A DNA stretch of 64,000 nt, from positions 13,211,261 through 13,275,260 of the forward strand of contig CM051034.1 of the NCBI GenBank assembly GCA_027627225.1. Direction: 5' to 3'. Shown in pieces: positions 22,602 through 35,227 of the stretch; positions within the stretch are counted from its first letter, which is position 1; every line of letters begins with the position of its first letter. The notes under the pieces are model-generated. The model was not told where the DNA came from. It searched no databases and was given only the letters and a program-made list of their open reading frames with translations. This DNA is from Congeria kusceri. Lineage: Eukaryota > Mollusca > Bivalvia > Myida > Dreissenidae. The translations under genes and the position numbers were made by a program.

Positions 22602-22678
22602 AGAGCATGAGCCATATTACAACACTGGACGGATACTGCCAGCAGACGTACAACTCCAATACGTCCTATCTGTGTAGG
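22602..22678 (+). pseudogene. Pseudogene block 1 (matches gene exon 2)
   Basis: Open, 77 nt like its partner, with intact ag acceptor and gtaagg donor. It encodes SMSHITTLDGYCQQTYNSN then TSYLCR. Confidence 0.85.
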
Positions 22679-23476
22679 GTAAGGTTGAACGGCCAGGGGC
22701 ATGTTTACGAAACTTAACTAACGACCCAGCGTAGTAATGTTCGATCTTTTTTCTCATTTCAGTTTCCTTGCTATGTGCAAAACGTTTACTTGTTAATTTT
22801 ATATGTATCGGCTCCCCAAAACGTGCGCATTAAACTCTGTTGATAATTGTCTAAACTTTCAGTATGGTGTAGATGCAATCCATCTTTGTGAATTAAAAAC
22901 TAAAAATAAGTATCGAAATGAATACTGTTTACGAGCACTTGTATTTAATGTATAGTTTGAAACTGAAAGTAGAGCTGTCAAATGCATTTTTGACAATATT
23001 TTTACACTGAAGATGTTTTTTGGCAAAATCGAACATCGCTTTCTTGGTAGCAACATTTATGCATTCTGAAGCCAACACTTGCATTTGTTACCATATAAAA
23101 ATGCAATAAATAAAATGCTGGATAATTTAAACGCATTTATCTTAATAACATTTTTCAACAATAGAGTGAGTGAACAAACCAAAATCTAGAAAATACAAAA
23201 CGTATAAATATCCTGTAAAGCTCTAGTAGACCTTACGTGTTGTTACTTATTAAAGTATGTTAGTAGTAAAGCTTTACATGGTTCAAACTTCATTGCTGCG
23301 AAATTTCAAAAAACAAAAAGTCATCTGGTCTATGTCACTGAAGTTATAGTTGATGACAAGGGTTTCGCATATGAAGTACTGTACCATGATGAACAATCGG
23401 GTAAAATACTATTTGAGTATAAACTATATGGAAACTGATCATCATCAGTCAATAATACAGTTAAACATTTGGCAAC
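22679..23476. other. Intronic, no feature seen
   Basis: AT-rich sequence with only short random frames. Confidence 0.4.
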
Positions 23477-24495
23477 CTACTGACTGTAAATCAGATCTCT
23501 CGTGAGCAGGTACATTTTCATCGCATCTTCGAAATTGTCCGGTTTTTGAAAAGTATTATGGTCAAGTCCACTCAATAGTAAAATGCGCTCTAAGAACTCT
23601 TCGGAACAGCCGTGAACAGGATCCAATTGACTCAGTTGCACAGAAGCATCCATGAGTTCATCAGCACTGCAAGGCAATGGTAGAGATTGGTCCCGACAAC
23701 CAAACAACAATGACTGGTGGTACAATACATCAGGAGCTACACCAGTGGTGCATTCGACTTCTCGTTGTGCCCTTATTCGGTGCGAATTCCAGTAGCTTTT
23801 GATCACATCTAGTTCACTTTGCATGACTAATGTAAACCACAATCTCAGATTTTCAATATCTTCACAGTTTGCTGTAGACAACTGACCAGTGTCTTCAATG
23901 TCTATGAAAGCGTTTCTCCATTTGACAGTAAATATCATTTTCAGATGACTCCAGAATGCCTCAATACGTTGATTACCTGTTGAACGGCCTGTAATAGTTT
24001 ACGCGAAAACCCATCGATGGCTCCATGAATTGAAAATCCATACGGTTTTAATTTATCGTACCCATCGATATGTACAACTGAGTTAGGTCCGCTATTCACA
24101 TACATGCGTCTTCGTAAGCGATGTCTTCTTCTTAGTACAACTCCTTCTGGATCTATAAACTTAATAAAAAAAAACAGTCTAACAGTCATCTGCGTTGTTC
24201 TCAAACGAATGTTACCATTCAGCATTCTCCATATTACTCTATATCCGGCATCAATAAAACCACGTTCATGAAGTCTCTATATTCCGTAAAGTATGAGATG
24301 TTCGGGCGATTCAACATTATTTCCACGCAGTCCAAGCTGTTTTATCATTCGCCTCAGTTGCGTCTTACTTATGTTTCGGTTATGTCTTAGTATCAAGAAT
24401 GCCCGTATTTCATCTTTGGTATACATACACTGGTGGTAATACTTTATAAGGTCTGCATTACTGAGCAACCATATAATGCTTAATTCAAAAAACAA
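23477..24495 (-). pseudogene. Integrase-core (rve-like) transposon-derived gene, internally deleted
   Basis: An HTH-like start (YTKDEIRAFLILRHNRNIS, then RRMIKQLGLRG) leads after a frameshift into AGYRVIWRMLNGN and DPEGVVLRRRHRLRRR, then VHIDGYDKLKPYGFSIHGAI and DGFSRKLLQA. The sequence then jumps directly to RSTGNQRIEAFWSHLKMIF and continues ESELD-type EL...WNSHRIR to a stop at 23477. I recall proteins with this order (HIDGYDKLKPYGF ... GCIDGFSR ... RGTEN ... NQRIEAWW) from fish and invertebrates, annotated as integrase-core. Here about 100 residues of the core, with the second catalytic Asp, are missing and there is at least one more frameshift, so it is a dead copy. A possible first exon MEYQ with donor gtaagt lies at about 24608-24619. 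Confidence 0.75.
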
Positions 24496-24639
24496 TTGTG
24501 GAGAGTCCGTATTCTTCCTGCAAATACTCGTATTTCTAATTTGTGTATGAAGTCAGTAAAACCATTAAATCAAAGTAATTAAACGTACGAGGAATTTCAA
24601 AACTTACCTGGTATTCCATGGCTTCTGGTTTTGGTAAGA

Positions 24640-25250
24640 AATCGTTGTGTTTTTTTTTTAAATAACTGTTTAACATGATTAACTTATAAAATTAGCTAGT
24701 CTCCATTATATTATATAAATTGTATAGATAAATGCGAAACGAGTGGTGTTGTACAAGAGTGGATTAAATATCTTTGCCCAATATTTAGTATAATTGTTAG
24801 GAATACAAATCTTCTTGAATTGCACATTTTCAATAAATCATAAATAACATGATCCGAAATTAAATTTTGTATAATTGATATTATAAAAATTAGCTTATAT
24901 ACGTTCATGTATCTGTCTAATTTAAAAATGTTCTGTGTATCATATATATATATTTAGATAAAAATCGGGTAGTTAAATAACTATAATATATATACAGTTG
25001 TAACAAATTATAGATATATCAAAATAATAGATAACTGTTGCAGCAATTAATGGTTGTTAATTAACTTTAATTAACCGTAGATTTCTTGCAGCGATTGAGA
25101 TAATTATATAGTTTCCAAGTTTATTGGCAAATCGACAAATAGCCTTTGGCCATAACAATATATATATATATTCACAAACACAATTTATACAAGGCATAGT
25201 TATGAAAGTAAAGGTAGCTATATCAATATATATAACGTATAAACATTGTA
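24640..25250. other. AT-rich intron, no feature seen
   Basis: Very AT-rich, with short TA runs near 24940 and 25160. Nothing I can call as a gene. Confidence 0.4.
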
Positions 25251-25253
25251 TTA

Positions 25254-25851
25254 TTAAGAAGCAGCAAGAGCTGTTAATTTTTCGTCACGGAGATTCATTG
25301 CATGTGAAATAAATCTAGATACATTGTTTATCGCTGAGACATTTTGACATGAAATAATATTTATAAACTTCATAAGGTTAGGCCAATTAATTGGAATCCA
25401 ATCTTTCTTTCGTAATTCTCTATATGCTGGACAACAAAGAAGAAACTGGTATTCTGATTCAACAATATTTAAATTACATAATTTACATTTACGATCAATT
25501 CTTACAATATTATTAAATCCACCTCTCTATTTCTAAGCTATGTGAACATAATCTACATCTTGATAATTGTTGCTTTCATTTATTATTTTGTACAACATGT
25601 AAGTATTTTTCAAATTTAAATTCAGATTTAAACAATTTATAATAATCTAACTTTGGTTGACTGTTCAATGTTTCAAACCATTGCTGGACATACTGATCCT
25701 TTGACCTCTGTTCTATCATAGAACGAAAGTTATTTACAGAATTTATATTGAAAAATGCATTTCCGAAGTCTAGCATATCTAACAGTTTCTTTAAAGATAA
25801 ACACCAAGCATTTCCACAATTGTTTGTATCAACGGTTTCGATATTGTACAT
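25254..25851 (-). pseudogene. LINE ORF2 C-terminal fragment
   Basis: The first part ends SEFKFEKYLHVVQNN and is followed, after frameshifts and a stop, by RCRLCSHSLEIE and then RKCKLCNLNIVESEYQFLLC, CPAYRELRKKDWIP, ending LRDEKLTALAAS. A C-x2-C followed by E..FLL.C..Y..LR is the common C-terminal Cys motif of non-LTR retrotransposon ORF2. No reverse transcriptase or endonuclease region is present, so this is a 5'-truncated dead copy. Confidence 0.72.
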
Positions 25852-26420
25852 ATTACATTGTTCAGTAAAATACTATACATAAGTGAATTAGGATTGTTTA
25901 CAATCTTAAACCAGTAATTTAATGCATAGTATAATAATGTGTTTATCAATCAAACATATTAGTTTGATAGTATTGTTTGATACATTTTTGAAAGAATGAA
26001 AATTATAAAAGTACAATTTTTATTCATTTAGATAAAAAAATATACATATCAAGCAAATAGAAGAATTGCCAGTTAGTTGTCAAAAATTGCCACGTGAAAA
26101 CATAACCTAATTCATGGTTAAATGAAGTGATCATATTCATGAGCAAGAAAGGCAGAAAATGTCGGAGAAATAGAAAATTAAAACATACACATGCTTTGAA
26201 TTTAAACAAGTACAACAAATCATGAACCGAACTCTTTCACTCAAACTTAATATTGTTGCTCAACTATCAAATACATTGTTTCAGTCACTATACATTTTAA
26301 CGTATAAAGTACCTACTGCTACTACTACTTTTCAAACATATGCACACAATCAGCTATATTCAATGCTTGACATCCACACTTCACATAAATCCTATAATGT
26401 TTAATGAAAGTCTCATTGCC

Positions 26421-26678
26421 CTAATCACCGTCTTGTCCGCGCTCCCCGTTGGAACCGAACCTGCCACCTGCTCTTCCCTCGCCCCTCCTGTCGCTACCGG
26501 AACCACCTCCGCTACCTCCTCCGCCGCTTCCCCATGGGGACGACGCATCCCCGCCCCTCTCACCGTCCTGACCCGGGTCGCCGCCCATTCCACCGTCACC
26601 ACCGTCACCACCGCCCCAACCACTGCCTCCGCCGCCACCACCGCCACCGTTTCGTCCCCATCTTGTCCCGCCCGGCAT
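26421..26678 (-). CDS. Gly-rich reading frame, paralogue 1
   Basis: ATG-initiated, 85 residues, about half Gly with Asp, Arg and Ser. It starts MPGGTRWGRNGGG and includes DPGQDGERGGDASSPWG and ends GGRFGSNGERGQDGD. It aligns over its length with the frame at 28486-28926 (GMDGERGGDATGPYG, GGKFGTNGQRGQDG). Two independently diverged copies keeping the same pattern favour a real protein family over a simple repeat. No function is assigned; Gly-rich matrix or byssus proteins are one possibility. It could also be an exon of something larger. Confidence 0.45.
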   Translation of the reverse strand: MPGGTRWGRNGGGGGGGGSGWGGGDGGDGGMGGDPGQDGERGGDASSPWGSGGGGSGGGSGSDRRGEGRAGGRFGSNGERGQDGD

Positions 26679-26926
26679 AACTCCTTAACACCGCGTAAAA
26701 GAAGAGAAAATGATATTTATAAAAAGTTGAAGTCTGCAATTTTGCGCACGTGTGTTCACATCTTACTGTAACAGTTTATCCATCGTTTGTGTTTGCTTAT
26801 TGTTTTTCACGTAACGATTTACTTTGTAATAAATATATATTCGTTGCTACTTAAAAAGTACATTTCAGGTAAATAAATATTATGTCTTATACGATTCGTA
26901 ATATCTGTCCGCATTTCTATGAAAAC

Positions 26927-26929
<3 letters not shown>

Positions 26930-26992
<63 letters not shown>

Positions 26993-26994
26993 CA
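26930..26994. repeat. (ATT)n microsatellite
   Basis: About 21 uninterrupted tta/att triplets. Confidence 0.97.
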
Positions 26995-26999
26995 TTATC

Positions 27000-27752
27000 C
27001 AAATTTGTTGTATTCCGTAAATGAATAGGAATAGAATTCCCCACTTGTCTTGAAAAAGTTCATCATCCATACTCTGAATAGAATGAAAATTTTTATTTTA
27101 ATTGTTCATTTACTTTTTCTTTTTAGGTCCAGAAGGTATTTCTAAAGCATACAAAAAATAAAATTCAAATCAATACAGTTTAATGTATCCTTGGACAGAA
27201 ATAGGAGTGAAATACTTGTAGAGACTAGAAAATAACAATTTAGAATTGTACTTACCTATACGATTTTAAAGATGATTTTTTTCTGTTGATGCTCCCTTAA
27301 TACATGTTCTACTATCAGTTTATAATTGTTATCGAGTCGTATTAAATCACTGTACGCAATGTTAAAATACCATGGTATCCCATCGAGTGCGTCATACATA
27401 GTTTCGTTTTTAAACATGTTTTCCTTGGGGAAACTGAGATGACTTTTCGAAAACAAGGCACAGGCAAGACTTTTCTTTAAATAGCTTTTTGCAAATAAAA
27501 AATGAAAGAGTTTAATGTGCATTTGGTCTCAGAAGCAAACTGGGTGCAGCTTGTAGGTTTTATTTGATAAGCAGAACTGCTGCAAAAGTATTTTAAAGTC
27601 AACAGTAACTTATGAAAATGAAATCTAATCAAAGTAATCAAACCCAAAGTAACACAACTATTTTGATTAATTATTTTTTAATAGCAGTTATGACAGAGAG
27701 GACAAAAGAAACACAATATTTGGCATGACTTAACTGCATGTAAAAACCGTAT
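27000..27752. other. No gene seen
   Basis: AT-rich. An 88-codon - strand frame at 27256-27522 has no recognisable features. Confidence 0.4.
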
Positions 27753-27976
27753 GAATCGTGTCGTGGGAAACCCAGGCTTTATGAATGTGCGTAAAGTGTC
27801 GTCCCAGATTAGCCTGTGCAGTCCGTACAGGCGACTTCGGGACGGCACTTTCCGCCTACAGTGGATTTATGTTTAAAAGAGACTTTCTTGAAACAGCAAG
27901 AACCCATGAAAGCGGAAAGTGCCGTCCGACGACACTACGCACATGCATTAAGCCCGGTTTTCACACGACACGCCTC
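27753..27976. mobile_element. GAGGCGCG-family foldback MITE, copy 6
   Basis: The ends are gaatcgtgtcgtgggaaac and cacgacacgcctc. The second internal hairpin is largely deleted. Confidence 0.88.
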
Positions 27977-28485
27977 ATATCATCCATACCATCCTTTTCA
28001 GCAAGATGTCGTTATGTAGAAATCATTATGAGGCATTAGTACATGTATATTTCCATATGGAATTATTGAAATGTTGTATGGAGAAAGAAATAACCCTCCC
28101 CCCCCCCCCCAACGATTACACCAGAGTCCCAACCAACCAAAGGAGTTTAGTTTAGTAATACGTATATTGTTTATTCAGCTACCGACTTGTGTCAAATTAC
28201 ATGAGGTAACTTAACTTCAATACTGGTAGGTGTTGTTAATTTACACACACTATTTCCGTTTAAAGTATAAATAATTCATAAATTAGTGTTATGTTCTTAT
28301 TTGCACAAGTTAAAATATACAGCAATGTTGTATTACACAAAATGTAACATATTTGCATTATTGCATACGTGCTTAAGAAAGTTTAGTAAACATTGTGATG
28401 TATATTCGTCCTTATTTCATCTAAAGTGGCGGTCATCTATCCCCTCACCACTTTGTGCAGACAACCTGTATATTGTAAGTTTGGT

Positions 28486-28926
28486 TTAACCACCACGGCC
28501 CCCTTGTCCACCACATGAGGCTGTTCCAGCAGCCCCATGCGCCCCGTCACTACCGGGCCCAGCGGCAAACGCAGTTGCACCAAACATTCCACCGCGTGTC
28601 AAAAGCATTGCACCGCCGTCACCACCTCTGCCGCCTTGGTGTGCGGACCCGTCCTGTCCCCGCTGTCCGTTGGTGCCAAACTTCCCTCCTTTCCCGCCTG
28701 GCCCACCACGACCCCCGCCCGCCCCGCCACCTCCACCGCCACCACCGCAACCGTAAGGGCCTGTAGCGTCACCTCCTCTCTCGCCATCCATTCCAGGAGC
28801 TCCGCCGCTACCGCCTCGACCGCCTCCCGGTCCCGCACCATCGCCCCCTCCCCCTCCTCCCCCTCGGCAATATCCTTGTCCCCCCCTTTTCCTCCTTGCG
28901 GCATTATCTTTCGAGCTGATCACCAC
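28486..28926 (-). CDS. Gly-rich reading frame, paralogue 2
   Basis: The open frame has QGYCRGGGGGGGDGAGPGGG, GAPGMDGERGGDATGPYG, GGKFGTNGQRGQDG, then a tail AMLLTRGGMFGATAFAAGPG ending GGQGGRGG. The start is doubtful: the ATG that aligns with paralogue 1 (28902-28904, MPQGGKGG) is in another frame, and one extra base in the G7 run just downstream would join it to the long frame. That is either a real frameshift or a homopolymer sequencing error. Alternatively, an acceptor (gtgatcag before CTCGAAAG) could make it an internal exon. Confidence 0.45.
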   Translation of the reverse strand: MVISSKDNAARRKRGGQGYCRGGGGGGGDGAGPGGGRGGSGGAPGMDGERGGDATGPYGCGGGGGGGGAGGGRGGPGGKGGKFGTNGQRGQDGSAHQGGRGGDGGAMLLTRGGMFGATAFAAGPGSDGAHGAAGTASCGGQGGRGG

Positions 28927-29732
28927 GACCTGTTGAGTGTGACTATATTACACAAATAGATTGGATACATTAACCTGACACTGACAGCTATGCATGAATA
29001 TATAACGAATCCGTTACAACGAATATAAAAGATTCCGAATTGGAATCAAGTTAAATCGATGAAAGAGTATTCCACTAAAAATAGAGTTATGGAATCAACA
29101 AACACGTGAAACACGTGCACGAACAAAACCGAGTATAGGAGATAATTCGTGCGCGTAATTTATTCTAATAGAGCTCACGAGTGACAGGTTAATGTGTCCG
29201 AGCTTTAACTTTCGTAAATGCGCATGTTTAATATATGAAAGATGTCAAATAACTTATACATACTGAATACAAATCTTTAAAATGAAAATCTGTAAGTATC
29301 AACGCATGTAATAATAACATATGTATCAAAAGTTCTTGCCTATTACTAGTATTTCCGTCGGATAAGTATATAATTAGTAAATAAGCATATAATTTTGATA
29401 TCTTTTCCCGATTTGGATTACAGAGATGGTAACGTTACGTGGTAATGTGCACACACTATCAACAACACGGGATCCTAACGCCGAATGCCGCACGCGAGTC
29501 ATTCGCAGTTTCGTTTTTAATGTCTCGATACTCAGAATAATTAACAGCAAACAAACAAAAAATGAAATAACTGTCAGCAATTGTGCACGCAGTGCGATGC
29601 TATATATAAAGTATGGAAAATAAAATAACTTTGTCCGGAAACTTTAAAAAACCCACAACAAATGATCATCCAGTCATAACGTTAGGTCATCACCTTATTT
29701 AGTTTTTGTGTCACTACAGTCCATCAAACACT
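28927..29732. other. No gene seen
   Basis: Nothing that I can support; upstream of the Gly-rich frame I find no clear promoter motif. Confidence 0.4.
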
Positions 29733-32700
29733 AAAGGGGCATACTGACTACTCCATACTGCATGTGTAGGCTACTGTAAGGGGCATACTGACTACTCCAT
29801 ACTGCATGTGTAGGCTACTGTTAAGGGGCATACTGACTACTCCATACTGCATGTGTAGCATACTGTAAAGGGGCATAATGACTACTCCATACGGCATTGT
29901 AGGCTACTGTAATGGGGCATAATGACTACTCCATACTGCATGTGTAGGCTACTGTTAAGGGGCATACTGACTACTCCATACTGCATGTGTAGCATACTGT
30001 AAAGGGGCATAATGACTACTCCATACGGCATTGTAGGCAACTGTAAAGGGGCATAATGACTACTCCATACTGCATGTGTAGGTTACTGTAAAGGGGCATA
30101 CTGACTACTCCATACTGCATGTGTAGGCTACTGTAAAGGGGCATACTGACTACTCCATAATGCATGTGTAGGCTACTGTTAAGGGGCATACTGACTACTC
30201 CATACTGCATGTGTAGGCTACTGTAAAGGGGCATACTGTCTACTCCATACTGCATGTGTAGGCTACTATAAAGGGGCATACTGACTACTCCATACTGCAT
30301 GTGCAGGTTACTGTAATGGGGCATACAGACTACTCCATACTGCATGTGTAGGCTACTGTAAAGGGGCATACTGACTACACCATAATGCATGTGTAGGCTA
30401 CTGTAACGGGGCATACTGACTTAAAGGGGCATACTGACTACTCAATACTGCATGTGTAGGCTACTGTAAAGGGGCATACTGACTACTCCATAATGCATGT
30501 GAAGGTCACTGTAAAGGGACATACTGACTACTCCGTACTGCATGTGTAAGCTACTGTAAAGGGGAATACTGACTACTCCATACCGTAGTGTAAGCGACTG
30601 TAAAGGGGCATAATGACTACTCCATACTGCATATGTAAGCTACTGTAAAGGGGCATACTGACTACTCCATACTGGATGTGTAGGTTACTGTAAAAGGGCA
30701 TACAGACTACTCCATACTGCATGTTTAAGCTACTGTAAAGGGGCATACTGACTACTCCATACTGTATATGTAGGCTACTGTAAAGGGGCATACTGACTAC
30801 TAGATACTGTATGTGTAAGCTACTGTAAAGGGGCATAATGACTACTCCATACTGCATGTGTAGGTTACTGTAAAGGGGCATACTGACTACTCCATACTGC
30901 ATGTGTGGGTTACTGTAAAGGGGCATAATGACTATTCCATTCTGCATGTGTAGAATACTGTAAAGGGGCATACTGACTACTCCATACTGCATGTGAAGGT
31001 CACTGTAAAGGGGCATACTGACTACTCCATACTGCATGTGTAGGTTACTGTAAAGGGGCATACTGACTACTCCATAATGCATGTGTAGGCTACTGTAAAT
31101 GGGAATACTGACTACTCCATACTGCATGTGTAGGCTACTGTAAAGGGGCATACTGACTACTCCATACTGCATGTGTAGGCTACTGTTAAGGGGCATACTG
31201 ACTACTCCATACTGCATGTGAAGGTCACTGTAAAGGGGCATACTGACTACTCCATACTGCATGTGTAGGTTACTGTAAAGGGGCATACTGACTACTCCAT
31301 AATGCATGTGAAAGCCACTGTAAAGGGGCATACTGACAACTCCATACTGCATGTGAAGGCCACTGTAAAGGGACATACTGACTACTCCATACTGCATGTG
31401 TAGGCTACTCTAAAGGGGCATACTGACTACTCCATACTGCATGTGTAGGCTACTGTAAAGGGGCATACTGACTACACCATAATGAATGTGTAGGCTACTG
31501 TAAAGGGGCATAATGATTATTCCATACTGCATGTGAAGGCCACTGTAAAGGGGCATACTGACTACTCCATACTGCATGTGAAGGTCACTGTAAAGGGGCA
31601 TACTGACTACTCCATACTGCATGTTTAGGCTACTGTAAAGGGGCATACTGACTACTCCATACTGCATGTGGAGGCCACTGTAAAGGGGCATACCGACTAC
31701 TCCATACTGCATTTGTAGGCTACTGTAAAGGGGCATACCGACTACTCCATACTGCATGTGAAGGTCACTGTAAAGGGGCATACTGCCTACTCCATACTGC
31801 ATGTGTAGGCCACTGTAAAGGGGCATACTGACTACTCCATACTGCATGTGTAGGCTACTGTAAAGGGGCATACTGACTACTCCATACTGCATGTGTAGGC
31901 TGCTGTAAAGGGGCATACTGACTACTCCATACTGCATGTGTAGGCTACTGTAAAGGGGCATACTGACTACTCCATAATGCATTTGTAGGCTACTGTAAAG
32001 GGGCATACTGACTACTCCATACTGCATGTGTAGGCTACTGTAAAGGGGCATACTGACTACTGTAAACGGGCATACTGACTACTCCATAATGCATGTGTAG
32101 GCTTCTGCAAAGGGGCATACTGACTACTCCATACTGCATATGTAGGCTACTGTAAAGGGGCATAATGACTACTCCATACTGCGTGTGTGGGCTACTGTAA
32201 AGGGGCATACGGACTACTCCATACTGCATGTGTAGGCTACTGTAAAGGGGCATAATGACTACTCCATACTGCGTGTGTAGGCTACTGTAAAGGGGCATAC
32301 TGACTACTCCATACTGCATGTGTAGGCTACTGTAAAGGGGCATAATGACTACACCATAATGCATGTGTAGGCTACTGTAAAGGGGCATACTGACTACACC
32401 ATAATGCATGTGTAGGCTACTGTAAAGGGGCATACTGACTACTCCATACTGCATGTGTAGGCTACTGTAAAGGGGCATACTGACTACTCCATACTGCATG
32501 TGTAGGCTACTGTAAAGGGGCATACTGACTACTCCATACTGCATGTGTAGGCTACTGTAAAGGGGCATACTGACTACTCCATACTGCATGTGTAGGCTAC
32601 TGTAAAGGGGCATACTGACTACTCCATAATGCATGTGTAGGCTACTGTAAAGGGGCATAATGACTACTCCATACTGCATGTGTAGGCTACTGTAAAGGGG

Positions 32701-32828
32701 CATACTGACTACACCATACTGCGTGTGTAGGCTACTGTAAAGGGGCATACTGACTACTCCATACTGCATGTGTAGGCTACTGTAAAGGGGCATAATGACT
32801 ACTCCATGCTGCATGTGTAGGCTACTGT
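29733..32828. repeat. 45-bp minisatellite, about 68 copies
   Basis: The unit reads aaaggggcatactgactact then ccatactgcatgtgtaggct and actgt. Because 45 is a multiple of three and one - strand frame lacks stops, long open frames (15-residue unit MPLYSSLHMQYGVVS) run across most of it, for example 30573-31397 and 32035-32991. A few units are truncated and shift frame. I treat it as non-coding satellite. Confidence 0.95.
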
Positions 32829-33400
32829 TTATGACTGTATTCTTAAAAAACAACAACAAATTAACGCTCAGAATATCAGAAAATTTCATCAGTTTTGATG
32901 AAGGATAAGTAAGTACGTTCATTTTGGATTCCAAATACTTACAATACAGATCTAAATAGAAATTTAGAATGACTTCAAATACACTGAACACATGGAAGTT
33001 AACCGATGTTTACCTTACCTTCTCTTGCTGTTCACCTTACCATAGTATTTGTCTGATGGCTGTAGACCTTATTAATTTCAGCATACCCCACCTTCGGAAA
33101 GTATCCGATATAAAGTGCATACGTCATTAATTGTTGACAAACATAGCTGAACTGGATAGCGTAATTATTCATTCATAATCAAATGGCATAATTTCGCGAA
33201 CACAACATCAGAAATGTTCTCAGACGATAATAATATGGACGATTAATGAATATTTCTCATGATGCCGATACAAAACTACACATAACTTTGTAAAACATTT
33301 TGATAGCTTACCGAATAAAATGGTAAACTGAGGTCACAAGTTCTAGTCATAAAACTGGTTCAAAGTTTTGTATCTTTCGGCACTATATATGTAGCAAAAT
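32829..33400. other. No gene seen
   Basis: AT-rich spacer between two repeat arrays. Confidence 0.4.
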
Positions 33401-33409
33401 TTTGCATAA

Positions 33410-34570
33410 ACATGCGTCAATGTATTCTTAAACTAAAACAGTCTTAAAAAATAGGGGTCACCGGCCTTGTTCCGGAAATATTGGGTTTTGAATACGGTAC
33501 CTGTCGAAGCCCTTTTTTCAATTTGTGTGACTAGCAATGTGGAATTATATAAAGCGTTCACATTCTAAAAGGATGGAGATTTTTGAACAAATCTTTTTTA
33601 AATGTTTCGTTTGGCAAATACAAGTGCAGTTTAATGATAAATCGCGCTTTATGTACAGTTACCATTTAAAAAATTACTTTTAATGGACGCTTAACCACGT
33701 TAATTATGCATTTAATATGCCTGTGAAACCATAAATGAATAATCAAATATAGGAATATATTTTGTTCCAAACGTCATATTTTGTTAAAAATGTCCCATAT
33801 ACATGCGTCATTGTATACTGAAACTAAAACAGTCTTAAAAAATATGGATCACCGGCCTTGTTCCGGAAATATTGGGTTTTGAATATGGTACCATGTGGAG
33901 CCCTTTTTTCAGTTTGGATTGTTATCAATGTTTTATCTATATACATTTTGGATATTTTGTTCAAACAAGGTTATGGTTCTTGCAACTAAACTATATAATG
34001 CTTTCTGAAACGTCATTTTTTTTCTTTTTTTTAAATGTCGCACATACATACACCAACACACCAAAACATTAATAAACAGCATCAATCACCGAACCAGTCT
34101 GGCAAATATTGGACTTTCAATTGGGTACCTGTGTAGCATTTATCATATTTCGTTTTAACATTGTGTACGTAAACAAAGTTTCGATTGCCAAAATAAAATG
34201 AGATATTTAATGGATCTTTTCTGAACTGATTTGTTTGAAAATACATTGTATGAGTGTGTTTTTTTTTATTATATATGCTTTATGAGCTTTTACTATTGAA
34301 ACAATTTATTTGAATGGTTATTAGAGATGGTCAAATAAGAGAATGTACCGACCATACATTTTGAAACATCAAAATACATATATGTTCAAATGTATGAATA
34401 TATAAAGTTCTAAATCTAAGATTTTCTTCAAGCCTGGCTTAGACATTTGTCAATGTATAACAAAACTAAAACAGTCATACATAGTATAGGCCACCGTGCT
34501 TGATTGGGAAATAGTGGACTCTGAACATGTTAGCTGGTGAACCTTTATACATTCACGCCAAGTCTTCAAA
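33410..34570. repeat. Diverged long-period tandem repeat, about 4 units of 260-390 bp
   Basis: Blocks containing aactaaaacagtcttaaaaa, caccggccttgttccggaaa and ttgggttttgaata recur near 33430, 33810, 34080 and 34450. The first two units are closest to each other. Confidence 0.75.
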
Positions 34571-35227
34571 GTGTAACTTTTCAAAAGATGGGTTGAAAAC
34601 ATCTGTCGATTTTAAATTGGTTTCAGATGTTTTGACAATGTGTAAAGATATGGTGATTAATGACACATTACATAAACATTAACCATTGACTGGAATTTAT
34701 AGACTTACAAAGATATACATGTATCGATTGAAATTAGTATATTGTAACCTATAAACAATAAAGAAAAAAAGAAGCAAAAGGAGAATTAACCCAATTATTT
34801 TCTTTTTGTTGCGAACGTCGTTAAGTCTCTTTTATTTGATTGATTTTAGTTTAATATAGTCTTGCGATGAAAACTGGTTAATGTGAAACCATTTTTGTTG
34901 AAGTATGAACACATTGTATTGTCATTCTAACGCCACGCGAAGAGTTTCCTACAGACAAAGAAGAAAATGTATGTTGTTAAATTGCCAATAAACCACTCGC
35001 AACTGTAAAGTATAGTTTGCATTGTAATTGCAGAATAGATTGTCCGGTCATCTTTGAATCGAAATAATTACCTGCCAATAAACAACGATTTTTTTATCTG
35101 TTGCGTGTATATTAAACGCCCAGAATCGTCGTTTATTTACAGGTAAACAATTCAAATAAAAAAAAGTTCTTATTTGTACTATATAGAACTGCAATAGTGT
35201 TCGTCGTTTAAAAAAATAACTGTATAT

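Noticed and set aside
30016..32991. Long open frames suggesting a repetitive protein
   Set aside because: They follow from a 45-bp unit with no stop in one frame; frameshifted units break it into four pieces and there are no start, splice or composition signals of a gene.
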